A program made the position numbers and the translations under genes. Shown here one piece after another: positions 7,053 through 14,302 of a stretch of 15,679 bases of DNA. The notes under the pieces were generated by a model. The model did no database searches. It was not told the DNA's origin and saw only the letters and a list, made by a program, of their open reading frames with translations. Source of the stretch: Actinobacteria bacterium UBA3012 (GTDB taxonomy: Bacteria > Actinomycetota > Actinomycetes > Nanopelagicales > Nanopelagicaceae); contig DDZI01000023.1 of assembly GCA_002346305.1 (NCBI GenBank), positions 1-15,679 of the forward strand, in the 5' to 3' direction. The first letter of the stretch is position 1. Each line of letters begins with the position of its first letter.

Positions 7053-7862
7053 GTGAAAGCATTGCAGAAGAGAATTGGTATAACTCAAGACACTCTTGCC
7101 CAGAGCTTAACGGAACGGTTTATTTTTGGCGAAGAAGCTTTAGATGGATTGATGCCCTCAACTAGAATCTTGGCAGAAGAATATGGCGTTTCAAGGTTAT
7201 TCTTGCGGGAAGTTTTAGCTGGATTACAACGACAAGGACTTATTGAGACTTTTCCGGGTAAGGGTATTTATGTAAGAAAGCCCAGCATGTTAAATGCGGC
7301 ACGTAACGTACACACCACTATAAGGCAATCCACAGCCACCGCCCGAGATCTAATTGAAGCTAGAGGAAATTTAGAAGAGCAATGTGCCGCGCTTGCCGCG
7401 GAGAGAGCAACAACAGAAGATATTGCGCAGATGGAATTTGCGCTGAAGGCTTTAGATGATGCCAATGGACTTATCCCGATGGCCCAGGCCGATATTGCAT
7501 TTCACTCTCTGCTAGCTAAGAGCACCCACAATCCAGTTCTACAAATTATGTTTGGCTCTATCACCACATTGGTTTTTGACACCATGTTAAGAAGTTTATC
7601 TGACCCAGAAATCTATAAAGAAGGTGCTCCCCTTCACTACACAATCCTTAAAGCAGTTAAGAATCGTGATGGTTTAGCCGCCAGGAAAGCCATGTCAAAA
7701 CACATTCACTTGGCTGAAGACTCCTATAAAAATGACTTGGATTGCGAACTTCGTGAAATTGCTCAGCGAATCGTGAAAGATGTACTGCAATCCTCTTTAA
7801 GCATTGAGGAGATTCTTAGCTCTGCACTTAAAGATTATTCGGTAGATTTGGGGCAATCGTGA
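7053..7862 (+). CDS. GntR-family transcriptional regulator, FadR subfamily (FCD domain)
   Basis: 269 residues from GTG 7053. The N-terminal winged helix-turn-helix is recognisable by MPSTRILAEEYGVSR, REVLAGLQRQGLIETFPGKG and IYVRKP. An all-helical FCD ligand domain follows, with LIEARGNLEEQCAALAAERAT and the histidines of the usual metal/ligand site in DIAFHSLL, LHYTIL and KHIHLAED. FadR-type regulators commonly sense sugar acids or organic acids and repress adjacent catabolic operons. Here it precedes a dehydratase gene by a 4-base overlap (GTGA at 7859-7862) and faces the divergent transporter operon. It very likely binds the palindrome at 6766-6789; the effector is probably a pathway sugar acid or 2-keto-3-deoxy acid. 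Confidence 0.92.
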   Translation: MKALQKRIGITQDTLAQSLTERFIFGEEALDGLMPSTRILAEEYGVSRLFLREVLAGLQRQGLIETFPGKGIYVRKPSMLNAARNVHTTIRQSTATARDLIEARGNLEEQCAALAAERATTEDIAQMEFALKALDDANGLIPMAQADIAFHSLLAKSTHNPVLQIMFGSITTLVFDTMLRSLSDPEIYKEGAPLHYTILKAVKNRDGLAARKAMSKHIHLAEDSYKNDLDCELREIAQRIVKDVLQSSLSIEEILSSALKDYSVDLGQS

Positions 7863-9043
7863 AAATTATTGCAGTCAAACCTTTTTCTCATCCTGAATTT
7901 CCTAATTTGGCATATGTTGAAATCCTGACCGATGAAGGCATCGTAGGCTTAGGTGAAACGCATTATTTTGGCTCAACAGTGGCACATTTCATAAGTGACT
8001 TCGCAGGTCCGGCGATTTTGGGTAAGGATCCTCTAAATCGAGAAGAAATAGCCAAGACTCTGACTACATACGTTGGCTCTAACGGCTCAGGAGTTGAGAC
8101 CAGAGCTAGATCTGCCATTGATTTAGCACTTTGGGATATTGCTGGGCAATTTAATAACAAGCCAATTTTCGAATTAATTGGCGGGACCTCTCCCCGCAAT
8201 CTTCGAATCTATAACACCTGCGCTGGGGTGCAATACATGCGCAAATCAAACCAAAGTTCAAAATCTTGGGGATTAGACAAAGCCGCTAGCAAATACGAAG
8301 ATCTTGCAGCGTTTATGAGTGATGCTGGACGTTTGGCAACCGAGCTTTTATCTGAGGGCATCACAGCTATGAAAATCTGGCCATTTGATTTACTCGCTGA
8401 AAAAAATTGGGGAAAGGAAATTTCCTCTTCTGACTTGAAGTTGGGATTAGAGCCGATTCAAAAAATTCGAGACGCCGTGGGAAAGAAGATGGAGATAATG
8501 GTTGAGCTCCATGCACTTTGGTCGCCTAATGCAGCGAAAGAAATAATGTCGGCGTTAAAAGAGTTCGAAATTTTCTGGGTCGAAGATCCCATCTATCCAG
8601 ATTTACTTGAAGAGTTAGGAGTTCTTCGAGGTAACTCGATGCCAAAAATTGCCCATGGAGAAACAATTGCGAGTAGGAAACGAGTAGAGAGACTTGTTAG
8701 GGAGAATCTAATTGATGTGCTCACTCTAGATTTAGGTTGGTGTGGCGGCTTAACCGAAGGCTTAGCTATGGCAAAACTTGCAAAAGAAAATGGCGTACGG
8801 ATCGCCCCTCATGATTGCACTGGCCCAGTGGGATTGACTTACGGCGCCCACCTATCAACTGCCGATGATAATGCCTTAATTCAAGAGACGGTCAGGTCTT
8901 ACTACCGCACCTGGTACCCACATCTAGTAGATAGATTGCCACTGATTGAAAATGGTGAATTAAAGTTAAGCATGAGTCCTGGTTTGGGCTTAAAACTACG
9001 GGATGAATTTCGTGCCAGTTCTCTTGTTAGCACCACGGCCTAA
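7859..9043 (+). CDS. Sugar-acid dehydratase, mandelate racemase/enolase superfamily (DgoD-like)
   Basis: 394 residues with the two-domain enolase-superfamily fold. The N-terminal capping domain (to ~115) carries the lid segment with GSNGSGVETRARSAIDLALWD. The barrel carries K172 (KIW), metal ligands E216, E242 (VEDP) and E268 (HGE), then D291 and H318 (APHD). The E216-x-H218 pair plus H318 resembles the two-histidine arrangement of galactonate/gluconate-type dehydratases rather than mandelate racemase. It would abstract the C2 proton of an aldonic acid and eliminate the C3 hydroxyl, giving a 2-keto-3-deoxy acid for the kinase and aldolase at 1-907. GTG start, coupled to gntR by a 4-base overlap. 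The precise aldonate is not readable. Confidence 0.88.
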   Translation: MKIIAVKPFSHPEFPNLAYVEILTDEGIVGLGETHYFGSTVAHFISDFAGPAILGKDPLNREEIAKTLTTYVGSNGSGVETRARSAIDLALWDIAGQFNNKPIFELIGGTSPRNLRIYNTCAGVQYMRKSNQSSKSWGLDKAASKYEDLAAFMSDAGRLATELLSEGITAMKIWPFDLLAEKNWGKEISSSDLKLGLEPIQKIRDAVGKKMEIMVELHALWSPNAAKEIMSALKEFEIFWVEDPIYPDLLEELGVLRGNSMPKIAHGETIASRKRVERLVRENLIDVLTLDLGWCGGLTEGLAMAKLAKENGVRIAPHDCTGPVGLTYGAHLSTADDNALIQETVRSYYRTWYPHLVDRLPLIENGELKLSMSPGLGLKLRDEFRASSLVSTTA

Positions 9044-9045
9044 TC

Positions 9046-10269
9046 ATGGCTAATCCAAATTTGAAACGAATTTTCCCACATCCAATAACACTTTCAAAAA
9101 CTCTTAAGTTTAAAAAAATCACTATTTCAGGGAAAAAACGAAGATTATCCAAAGCGGTAACTATTGAAGACTTGCGCAAGATTGCCAAACGAAGGACTCC
9201 TCGCGGCCCTTTTGATTACACAGATGGCGCCGCCGAAAGTGAGAGTTCACTCTCTAGAGCCAGAGCGCTCTACTCAAATCTTGAATTTCGCCCTAATGTT
9301 TTAAGAGATGTTTCAAAGCTCGACACTTCAGTAGAAATACTGGGAGAGAAATTTGCTCTTCCTTTCGGAATTGCTCCGACAGGATTTACACGCATGATGA
9401 ATGCGGAGGGAGAAGTTGCTGGAGCTCGAGCTGCAGATAAATTCGCAATTCCTTTTACGCTCTCAACGCTTGGAACTAGCACAATTTCTGAAGTGGTTAG
9501 CGCAGCACCCCTTGGTCGAAATTGGTTTCAGCTATATATGTGGAAGGACCGAAAAGCATCGATGGCTTTAGTTGATCAGGCTTGGAGCGCAGGAGTAAGA
9601 AATTTGATTTTAACCGTAGATGTACCTGTAGCTGGCGCGCGCCACCGAGATACACGCAATGGATTAACAGTTCCTCCCTCTTTAACCCTTGGAACATTAC
9701 TTGAAGCAGCTCCGAAATATGAATGGTGGTGGAATTTCCTAACCACTCCAGAATTGCGATTTGCCTCCATGTCACAATGGAATGGAACGGTGGCCGAACT
9801 GCTTGATTTTATGTTTGATCCCAGCATGACTTTTGATGATTTAAAATGGATTAGAGCCCAATGGAAAGGGACTTTGTCCATTAAGGGAATCCAAAATGTA
9901 GATGATGCAAAAAAAGCCGCTCGATTAGGCGTTGATGCAATTATTCTGTCAAACCATGGCGGAAGACAGCTTGACCAAGCTCCAAGGCCACTTGAATTAA
10001 TAGCAAGCTGTCGAAAAGCCGTAGGAAGAGGTACCGAGATCCACATTGATTCAGGAATTATGCGGGGCTCAGATATTGTGGCGGCGCTAGCACTTGGAGC
10101 GGACTTTGCCTATGTGGGCCGCGCTTATTTATACGGGCTGATGGCTGGAGGACAACAAGGCGTTGAGCGATCTCTTGAAATTCTTGCAACAGAAATCAAG
10201 CGCACGATGAAGTTGCTGGGCGTATCGAATGTAAAGGAACTTAATTCCAAACACATTAATTTCTTGTAA
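9046..10269 (+). CDS. lldD: FMN-dependent alpha-hydroxy-acid dehydrogenase (L-lactate dehydrogenase type)
   Basis: 407 residues, an (S)-alpha-hydroxy-acid dehydrogenase of the LldD/glycolate-oxidase family. Visible are FDYTDGAAE (56-64), the FMN-binding APTGF (110-114), QLY (162-164), K280 in SIKGI, the catalytic histidine H304 in SNHGGRQLD with R307, DSGIMRGSDI (336-344) and VGRAYLYGL (357-365). A basic N-terminal extension of ~38 residues before the first conserved segment is normal for actinobacterial LldD. It oxidises L-lactate or a related 2-hydroxy acid to the 2-keto acid, passing electrons to quinone, and is probably associated with the inner face of the membrane. It starts 2 bases after the dehydratase stop, without a clear Shine-Dalgarno, so coupling is likely. 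In this context it may oxidise lactate from a deoxy-sugar branch or a sugar acid itself. Confidence 0.88.
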   Translation: MANPNLKRIFPHPITLSKTLKFKKITISGKKRRLSKAVTIEDLRKIAKRRTPRGPFDYTDGAAESESSLSRARALYSNLEFRPNVLRDVSKLDTSVEILGEKFALPFGIAPTGFTRMMNAEGEVAGARAADKFAIPFTLSTLGTSTISEVVSAAPLGRNWFQLYMWKDRKASMALVDQAWSAGVRNLILTVDVPVAGARHRDTRNGLTVPPSLTLGTLLEAAPKYEWWWNFLTTPELRFASMSQWNGTVAELLDFMFDPSMTFDDLKWIRAQWKGTLSIKGIQNVDDAKKAARLGVDAIILSNHGGRQLDQAPRPLELIASCRKAVGRGTEIHIDSGIMRGSDIVAALALGADFAYVGRAYLYGLMAGGQQGVERSLEILATEIKRTMKLLGVSNVKELNSKHINFL

Positions 10270-10276
10270 TCGAACA

Positions 10277-10310
10277 GATTTGAGCCAAGACTTTATGCTA
10301 TCCTCAAATC
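10277..10310. repeat. 8-bp inverted repeat in the 82-base gap before the GH127-like gene
   Basis: GATTTGAG (10277-10284) and CTCAAATC (10303-10310) flank an 18-base AT-rich spacer in the gap between lldD and the next gene. No T-tract follows, so a terminator is doubtful; an operator or leader hairpin is possible. The remaining gap is AT-rich, and I could not pick a convincing promoter. Confidence 0.4.
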
Positions 10311-10338
10311 GTGTTAGGCTAGTTAGTTAATATCTAAT

Positions 10339-10344
10339 AAGGAG
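10339..10344 (+). promoter_or_regulatory. Shine-Dalgarno pointing at an AUA start codon
   Basis: AAGGAG lies 7 bases before ATA 10352-10354, ideal spacing. An in-frame TAA lies upstream at 10328-10330, and no ATG, GTG or TTG occurs in frame until 10616. The site therefore defines the probable start of the GH127-like gene. Confidence 0.65.
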
Positions 10345-10351
10345 AATCGTC

Positions 10352-12280
10352 ATAAAACTAAGCACCGCAGCAACTTACAAACCGATTCCGATTAGCTCGG
10401 TTGAAATTCACGGCTGGCTTAAACAGCAATCGACGCGGGCACTGCAGGGTTATATCGGCTCCCTGCCACTTATAAGTAAAGAGGTCTGGGGCGATGTCTT
10501 TGCTACTGGAAAGCTTGGAATCAAATCTACTTACGGTACTGGAAACAATGTCGCGAAAGTTGAGTGGTGGAATGGTGAGAGCGAAGGAAATTGGCTGATT
10601 GGCTGGATTGGACATGTGCTACTGCAGGGTGAGAGTGCTGAAATAGAAAAGGTTCGAGTTTATCTTCAGCGAATTCTGAGCCACCAAAGCGCTAGCGGAT
10701 ACATCGGCATGTTTAATGATGAGGCACAGGAAAGTCGTGGCTTCATTATCGGTGATCTGTGGACGCAGAGCCGGGCATTAATTGCACTGCAACTTTGGGC
10801 AGATTACTGGAACGATGATCAAGTGCGAAGCAGCGTTTCACGCGCTTTGGATTACACCATCACCCGTTATCGCAAGTCGGATAAGAATCTGCGCTTTCAA
10901 ACCCCCACTGGCGATAGTTGTGGAGCGGGCCATGACCTGATGTTTATGGACGCACTTGCCGAACAAACTCGACAAACTGGTGAGATGAGATTTATCGAAT
11001 TCGGGCGCGAGTTGTATGCCGATTACTCTGTAGGTGAGATGGAGTGGCATGAAACTGATGGCCAAATAAAGCGATTGTTGTCAGATGAGCCAATAGTTGG
11101 ACATGGTGCTCACGCAGTTGAGTACTTAAGAGTTCCGCTATCGCTTGCCGAGTACCTCGGAGATGAAGATTATCTAGCAGCATTCCAAAATGGCATGGTA
11201 AAGATTGAACCTGCGATTGGAATTGGCGGCGGAGTCAAAAGTGATGAGCAGATATCACTGCCAGGTATAGCGCCAATCCCACTACCAGAGAATGGGTATG
11301 AGATCTGCACGATGTTTGAAATGATTATGGCTTTACTTGAGTCAGCACGTTTCACCGGTAACTTCCACTACCTAGACCTTGCCGAAAAGTTATTTCTCAA
11401 CGATGTACAAGCTGCGGTAACAAATGATGGAAGACGAACAACATACTGCTTGTCACAAAATCAGCCGGCAGCAACGCACACCATGGGGACAAGATGGGAT
11501 ATCTCAGCCACTCATGATGATGTTGCGGTGTGCTGCGTTCCAAACGCCGGCAAAATCCTGCCAATCTTTGCCCGTCGGATGGTTGCACTTGCTGAGAATC
11601 TTGTCAGTTTTCAACTTTACGGTCCGATGGCGGCAAATTTGCAAATGCAAGGCAAAGAGTTGCTGGTTCGACAAGAGACTGCATACCCATTTGAAGAGCA
11701 AATTACCGTTCACATCGGCGCACCAGATCTTCGCTTTACTGCAGAGTTCAGGGTGCCAGCTTGGTGCAAGCAGCCACAAATTAAAGTTATTGGCGCGAAG
11801 GATGTGGTCGAAGAAAAGCTTACTGATCGTATTCGAGTTACTGCGACTTGGTCAGCTGATTCCAAAGTTGAGCTAAATCTGCCACAACAGCTTACCCAGC
11901 GCACAATTCCAGATGGGAGATATGTTTTTGATGTTGGCCCGTTGGTTTTCTCAGTACCAATTGCACACGTAGCGACGGAGTATCGAGAGTATGCGGTAAA
12001 AGGTTATGCAGATCTAGATGTGGTTGCTGCAAATGCAAAATGGATTTTCCCGCCAACATTTCGGGAGCCGGATTTAGCTACTGCCAAGGTGGCAAGGCGT
12101 TCATTGCTAGAAGGCCATTATCCATGGAGTGATCAACCACCTATCTCGATCTCAACAACTTGCTGGAATCCAAACCCACACGCTGATGAAGGCTTAGATA
12201 TAGTTGCATTCCACACTGTCAATCTAGTTCCAATGGGAAGTACCGTTCTGCGATGGACGGCATTTCCGCCGGCAAGATAG
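10352..12280 (+). CDS. GH127-like glycoside hydrolase (DUF1680, beta-L-arabinofuranosidase family), AUA start
   Basis: 642 codons from ATA 10352, the usual length of the family. The first canonical start in frame (GTG 10616) would remove 88 residues that clearly belong to the fold (for example VEWWNGESEGNWLIGWIGH), so the upstream start is preferred. The zinc/nucleophile site of GH127 is present: E317-x-C319 (EIC) and the vicinal pair C394-C395 (VCCVPN), where the second Cys is the nucleophile in characterised beta-L-arabinofuranosidases. An (alpha/alpha)6 barrel would fill ~60-415, followed by a beta-sandwich C-terminus. There is no signal peptide, so it should act in the cytoplasm on an imported glycoside. 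The SDR gene follows after 10 bases. The exact glycoside is not determinable; DUF1680 members vary. Confidence 0.83.
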   Translation: MKLSTAATYKPIPISSVEIHGWLKQQSTRALQGYIGSLPLISKEVWGDVFATGKLGIKSTYGTGNNVAKVEWWNGESEGNWLIGWIGHVLLQGESAEIEKVRVYLQRILSHQSASGYIGMFNDEAQESRGFIIGDLWTQSRALIALQLWADYWNDDQVRSSVSRALDYTITRYRKSDKNLRFQTPTGDSCGAGHDLMFMDALAEQTRQTGEMRFIEFGRELYADYSVGEMEWHETDGQIKRLLSDEPIVGHGAHAVEYLRVPLSLAEYLGDEDYLAAFQNGMVKIEPAIGIGGGVKSDEQISLPGIAPIPLPENGYEICTMFEMIMALLESARFTGNFHYLDLAEKLFLNDVQAAVTNDGRRTTYCLSQNQPAATHTMGTRWDISATHDDVAVCCVPNAGKILPIFARRMVALAENLVSFQLYGPMAANLQMQGKELLVRQETAYPFEEQITVHIGAPDLRFTAEFRVPAWCKQPQIKVIGAKDVVEEKLTDRIRVTATWSADSKVELNLPQQLTQRTIPDGRYVFDVGPLVFSVPIAHVATEYREYAVKGYADLDVVAANAKWIFPPTFREPDLATAKVARRSLLEGHYPWSDQPPISISTTCWNPNPHADEGLDIVAFHTVNLVPMGSTVLRWTAFPPAR

Positions 12281-12290
12281 GCTCGCACTT

Positions 12291-13058
12291 ATGGTCCAAT
12301 CCCAACATGTTTTAGTTACTGGCGCAGGTGGTGATATCGGTACAGCAATTGTCGAGGAGTTCCTCAACGATGGCGCAACTGTCACAGCTGTAGATATTAA
12401 ATCTGAGGGTGAAATCCTTAGCCGCTACAGCAAAGCACACCAATCCAAGATTCGTCCGGTCTGTCTAGATCTTTGTGACCGAGATGCGGTCAATGATCTC
12501 ATCCATTCTGGTGCACCATTGGATGCAGTAGTTGGAAATGCTGGCGTTGGTGGCACCTCACCCTTTGTTGATATTGATGTTGCATTTTGGCAACGCACCC
12601 TGGATGTTAATCTCACAGCGAATTTTAATTTAGGACAGGTGGCAGCTAAACATTTCATAAAAAATAAAACTGCGGGTCGAATCGTTTTTACCGGCTCTTG
12701 GGTTGGCTCAGTTCCATGGCCAGAAATTACTGCTTATACCGTCTCAAAGGCAGGACTTGAGATGTTGGCAAAGCAAATGGCACGCGAGCTTGCTGTGCAT
12801 GGCGTCCGGGTAAATGTAGTTGCACCAGGAATTGTTCGGGCCGGTCTTGCGGGTGAACTACTGAAAACAGATCCTGTCTATGCAAAACGTGCAGGCCGGG
12901 TTGTGCCACTTGGTGAGTTTCAAACCCCCAAGCAGGTCGCTGATGTAGTCAAATTTCTATGCTCTCCCGCAGGTGAGTACATCACTGGAACTGTTTTGTT
13001 GGCCGATGGCGGCTGCTCACTATTCCAATTTGATTCTGCTCTCGATGCAAACAAATAA
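12291..13058 (+). CDS. NAD-type short-chain dehydrogenase/reductase
   Basis: 255 residues, a classical SDR. Motifs: TGAGGDIG (10-17), D35 after beta-2 (VDIK) favouring NAD, GNAG (82-85), N107, catalytic S136 in FTGSWVG, Y149-x3-K153 (YTVSK), VAPGIV (177-182), and ITGTVLLADGG near the C-terminus. It is only distantly similar to the SDR at 915-1634. The ATG at 12291 lies 10 bases behind the GH127-like stop, with only a weak AGG upstream. The pairing suggests it oxidises the sugar freed by that hydrolase, perhaps to a lactone that joins the sugar-acid pathway. Other hydroxyl oxidations or reductions are possible. Confidence 0.87.
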   Translation: MVQSQHVLVTGAGGDIGTAIVEEFLNDGATVTAVDIKSEGEILSRYSKAHQSKIRPVCLDLCDRDAVNDLIHSGAPLDAVVGNAGVGGTSPFVDIDVAFWQRTLDVNLTANFNLGQVAAKHFIKNKTAGRIVFTGSWVGSVPWPEITAYTVSKAGLEMLAKQMARELAVHGVRVNVVAPGIVRAGLAGELLKTDPVYAKRAGRVVPLGEFQTPKQVADVVKFLCSPAGEYITGTVLLADGGCSLFQFDSALDANK

Positions 13059-13315
13059 TCCAGATAAGTTGCTGATCCAACATTGCACTCCAATTTTGAG
13101 GCAACTTAAGCGAGTATCGTCTCAAACATAAATTATTTCAAGCACTCTCGTATCCTTCATGTGTTGGGTAGCTTATGTCAAGAATTCGTGTTGCAACGCT
13201 TTGCTAATCTCCTTTGAGTTAGTAGGGTACAGCCACACTGTAAATTCAGTGCACCACTTTGGATTCGGTAGATCACTTTGATTGGAGTAGCTATCACAAG
13301 CGTAAAGTGGAAATT
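13059..13315. other. Intergenic region of 257 bases between the GH127/SDR unit and the kinase/enolase unit
   Basis: No credible coding sequence. Just after the SDR stop, an 8-bp inverted repeat TAAGTTGC (13065-13072) / GCAACTTA (13101-13108) with a 28-base spacer could be a weak terminator, but no T-tract follows. A possible promoter reads TTGCTA (13201-13206), a 16-base spacer, then TAGGGT (13223-13228). A 5-bp repeat CACTG/CAGTG flanks TAAATT near 13235-13250. The region probably separates two transcription units. Confidence 0.45.
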
Positions 13316-14302
13316 ATGACCGAGCTACTTACCCGAGATACTGTCCTTGCTTATCTAATAGATAAGAAGATTATCTCTGCTAACGAACCAGCTGAGGTCG
13401 AAGTTTTGACAGGCGGTGTCTCCAATATTGTCTTAGCGATAAATACCAATGATAAGAAGATAGTATTAAAGCAGGCGCTAGCTGAATTGCTAGTTGCTCA
13501 AAAATGGGAGGCCGATCAACGCCGGGCAATAGTTGAGGCCCACGCCATTGAGCTCTTTCATAAGTTGAGCCCTGAGCAAGTTCCAAATTTACTCTTCCTT
13601 GATTCAGAACGATTTATCTTGATTCTAGAGCGGGTTCCGATCAGGAGCACTGTATGGAAATCAGATCTATTAAATAGCCAGATAGATCCAAATGTGGCAG
13701 CAGTTCTAGGAAAAACACTGGCACAGTGGCATAACTTTGGCGAACAGAACGAGGGCGCCAGAGCTGAATTCATGGAGGATTCCCTCTTTGAGCAATTGCG
13801 GATTGATCCTTTCTATCGTTTTGTTTCTGCAAAGAATGATCGTCTTAAACCAGTAATAGGTAGATTAATTAATGAGCTAGAAGGTGAAAAGACCGCGATT
13901 GTTCATGGGGATTTTTCACCAAAGAACATTATGGTGGGTCTTGATAATCAGGTTTATATCTTGGATTTTGAGGTTACCCATGTTGGCAATCCAATCTTTG
14001 ATCTGGCCTTTCTCTTAGCTCATTTACTCTGTAAAACATTTAGAACAGATGAGATGAATGAAAAGCAATTACTATCTAATTGTGCCAATCAATTTATCTC
14101 CTCATATGGAGCGGTTCGACCAATCGCACCATCACTGTCGCTGCATACAGCGCTAATCGCATTAGCCAGGGTGGAGGGTAAGTCACCCGTTGATTATCTT
14201 GATTCAGATAAACAGAGCGCTCTCGTTGCATACACAAAAGATATTTTAAGAAAGGGCGAAGGCGTGCCCATAGCCGATCTCTTCCAAGGGAGTTTTCATT
14301 GA
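13316..14302 (+). CDS. APH-fold small-molecule kinase (aminoglycoside phosphotransferase/MTR-kinase superfamily)
   Basis: 328 residues from ATG 13316. An in-frame TTG at 13259 would add 19 residues but lacks a ribosome site. Kinase landmarks: the glycine-rich segment LTGGVSNIV (31-39), ATP-binding K52 in IVLKQ, the Brenner motif VHGDFSPKNIMV (196-207) with catalytic D199 and N204, and Mg-binding D217 in ILDFE. The C-terminal ARVEGKSPVDYL (284-295) is seen in actinobacterial members of this superfamily. It should phosphorylate a hydroxyl group of a small molecule in the cytoplasm. Its stop overlaps the TTG of the enolase paralogue by 4 bases, so the two proteins are probably made together and act in sequence. 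No antibiotic-resistance role is suggested by this context. The substrate is unknown. Confidence 0.8.
   Translation: MTELLTRDTVLAYLIDKKIISANEPAEVEVLTGGVSNIVLAINTNDKKIVLKQALAELLVAQKWEADQRRAIVEAHAIELFHKLSPEQVPNLLFLDSERFILILERVPIRSTVWKSDLLNSQIDPNVAAVLGKTLAQWHNFGEQNEGARAEFMEDSLFEQLRIDPFYRFVSAKNDRLKPVIGRLINELEGEKTAIVHGDFSPKNIMVGLDNQVYILDFEVTHVGNPIFDLAFLLAHLLCKTFRTDEMNEKQLLSNCANQFISSYGAVRPIAPSLSLHTALIALARVEGKSPVDYLDSDKQSALVAYTKDILRKGEGVPIADLFQGSFH

Noticed and set aside
9576..10046. Long minus-strand open frame (156 codons) opposite lldD
   Set aside because: It is a mirror of the highly conserved FMN dehydrogenase frame and shows no recognisable protein features.
11424..11876. 150-codon plus-strand frame inside the GH127-like gene
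   Set aside because: It is an out-of-frame shadow of a region with intact catalytic motifs; no ribosome site, low-complexity composition.
10616..12280. GTG 10616 as the start of the GH127-like gene
   Set aside because: It would cut off 88 codons that continue the same frame with family-like sequence, and it has no Shine-Dalgarno; the AAGGAG at 10339-10344 points to 10352.
13259..13315. TTG 13259 as the start of the kinase
   Set aside because: No ribosome site and no family-like sequence in the 19 extra codons; ATG 13316 begins a typical N-terminus.
13059..13315. tRNA, small RNA or riboswitch in the 257-base gap
   Set aside because: No cloverleaf, no strong long-range pairing and no convincing terminator; only weak inverted repeats are visible.
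13316..14302. Aminoglycoside resistance gene
   Set aside because: The fold is shared by many metabolic kinases; there is no mobile element and it is coupled to an enolase paralogue.
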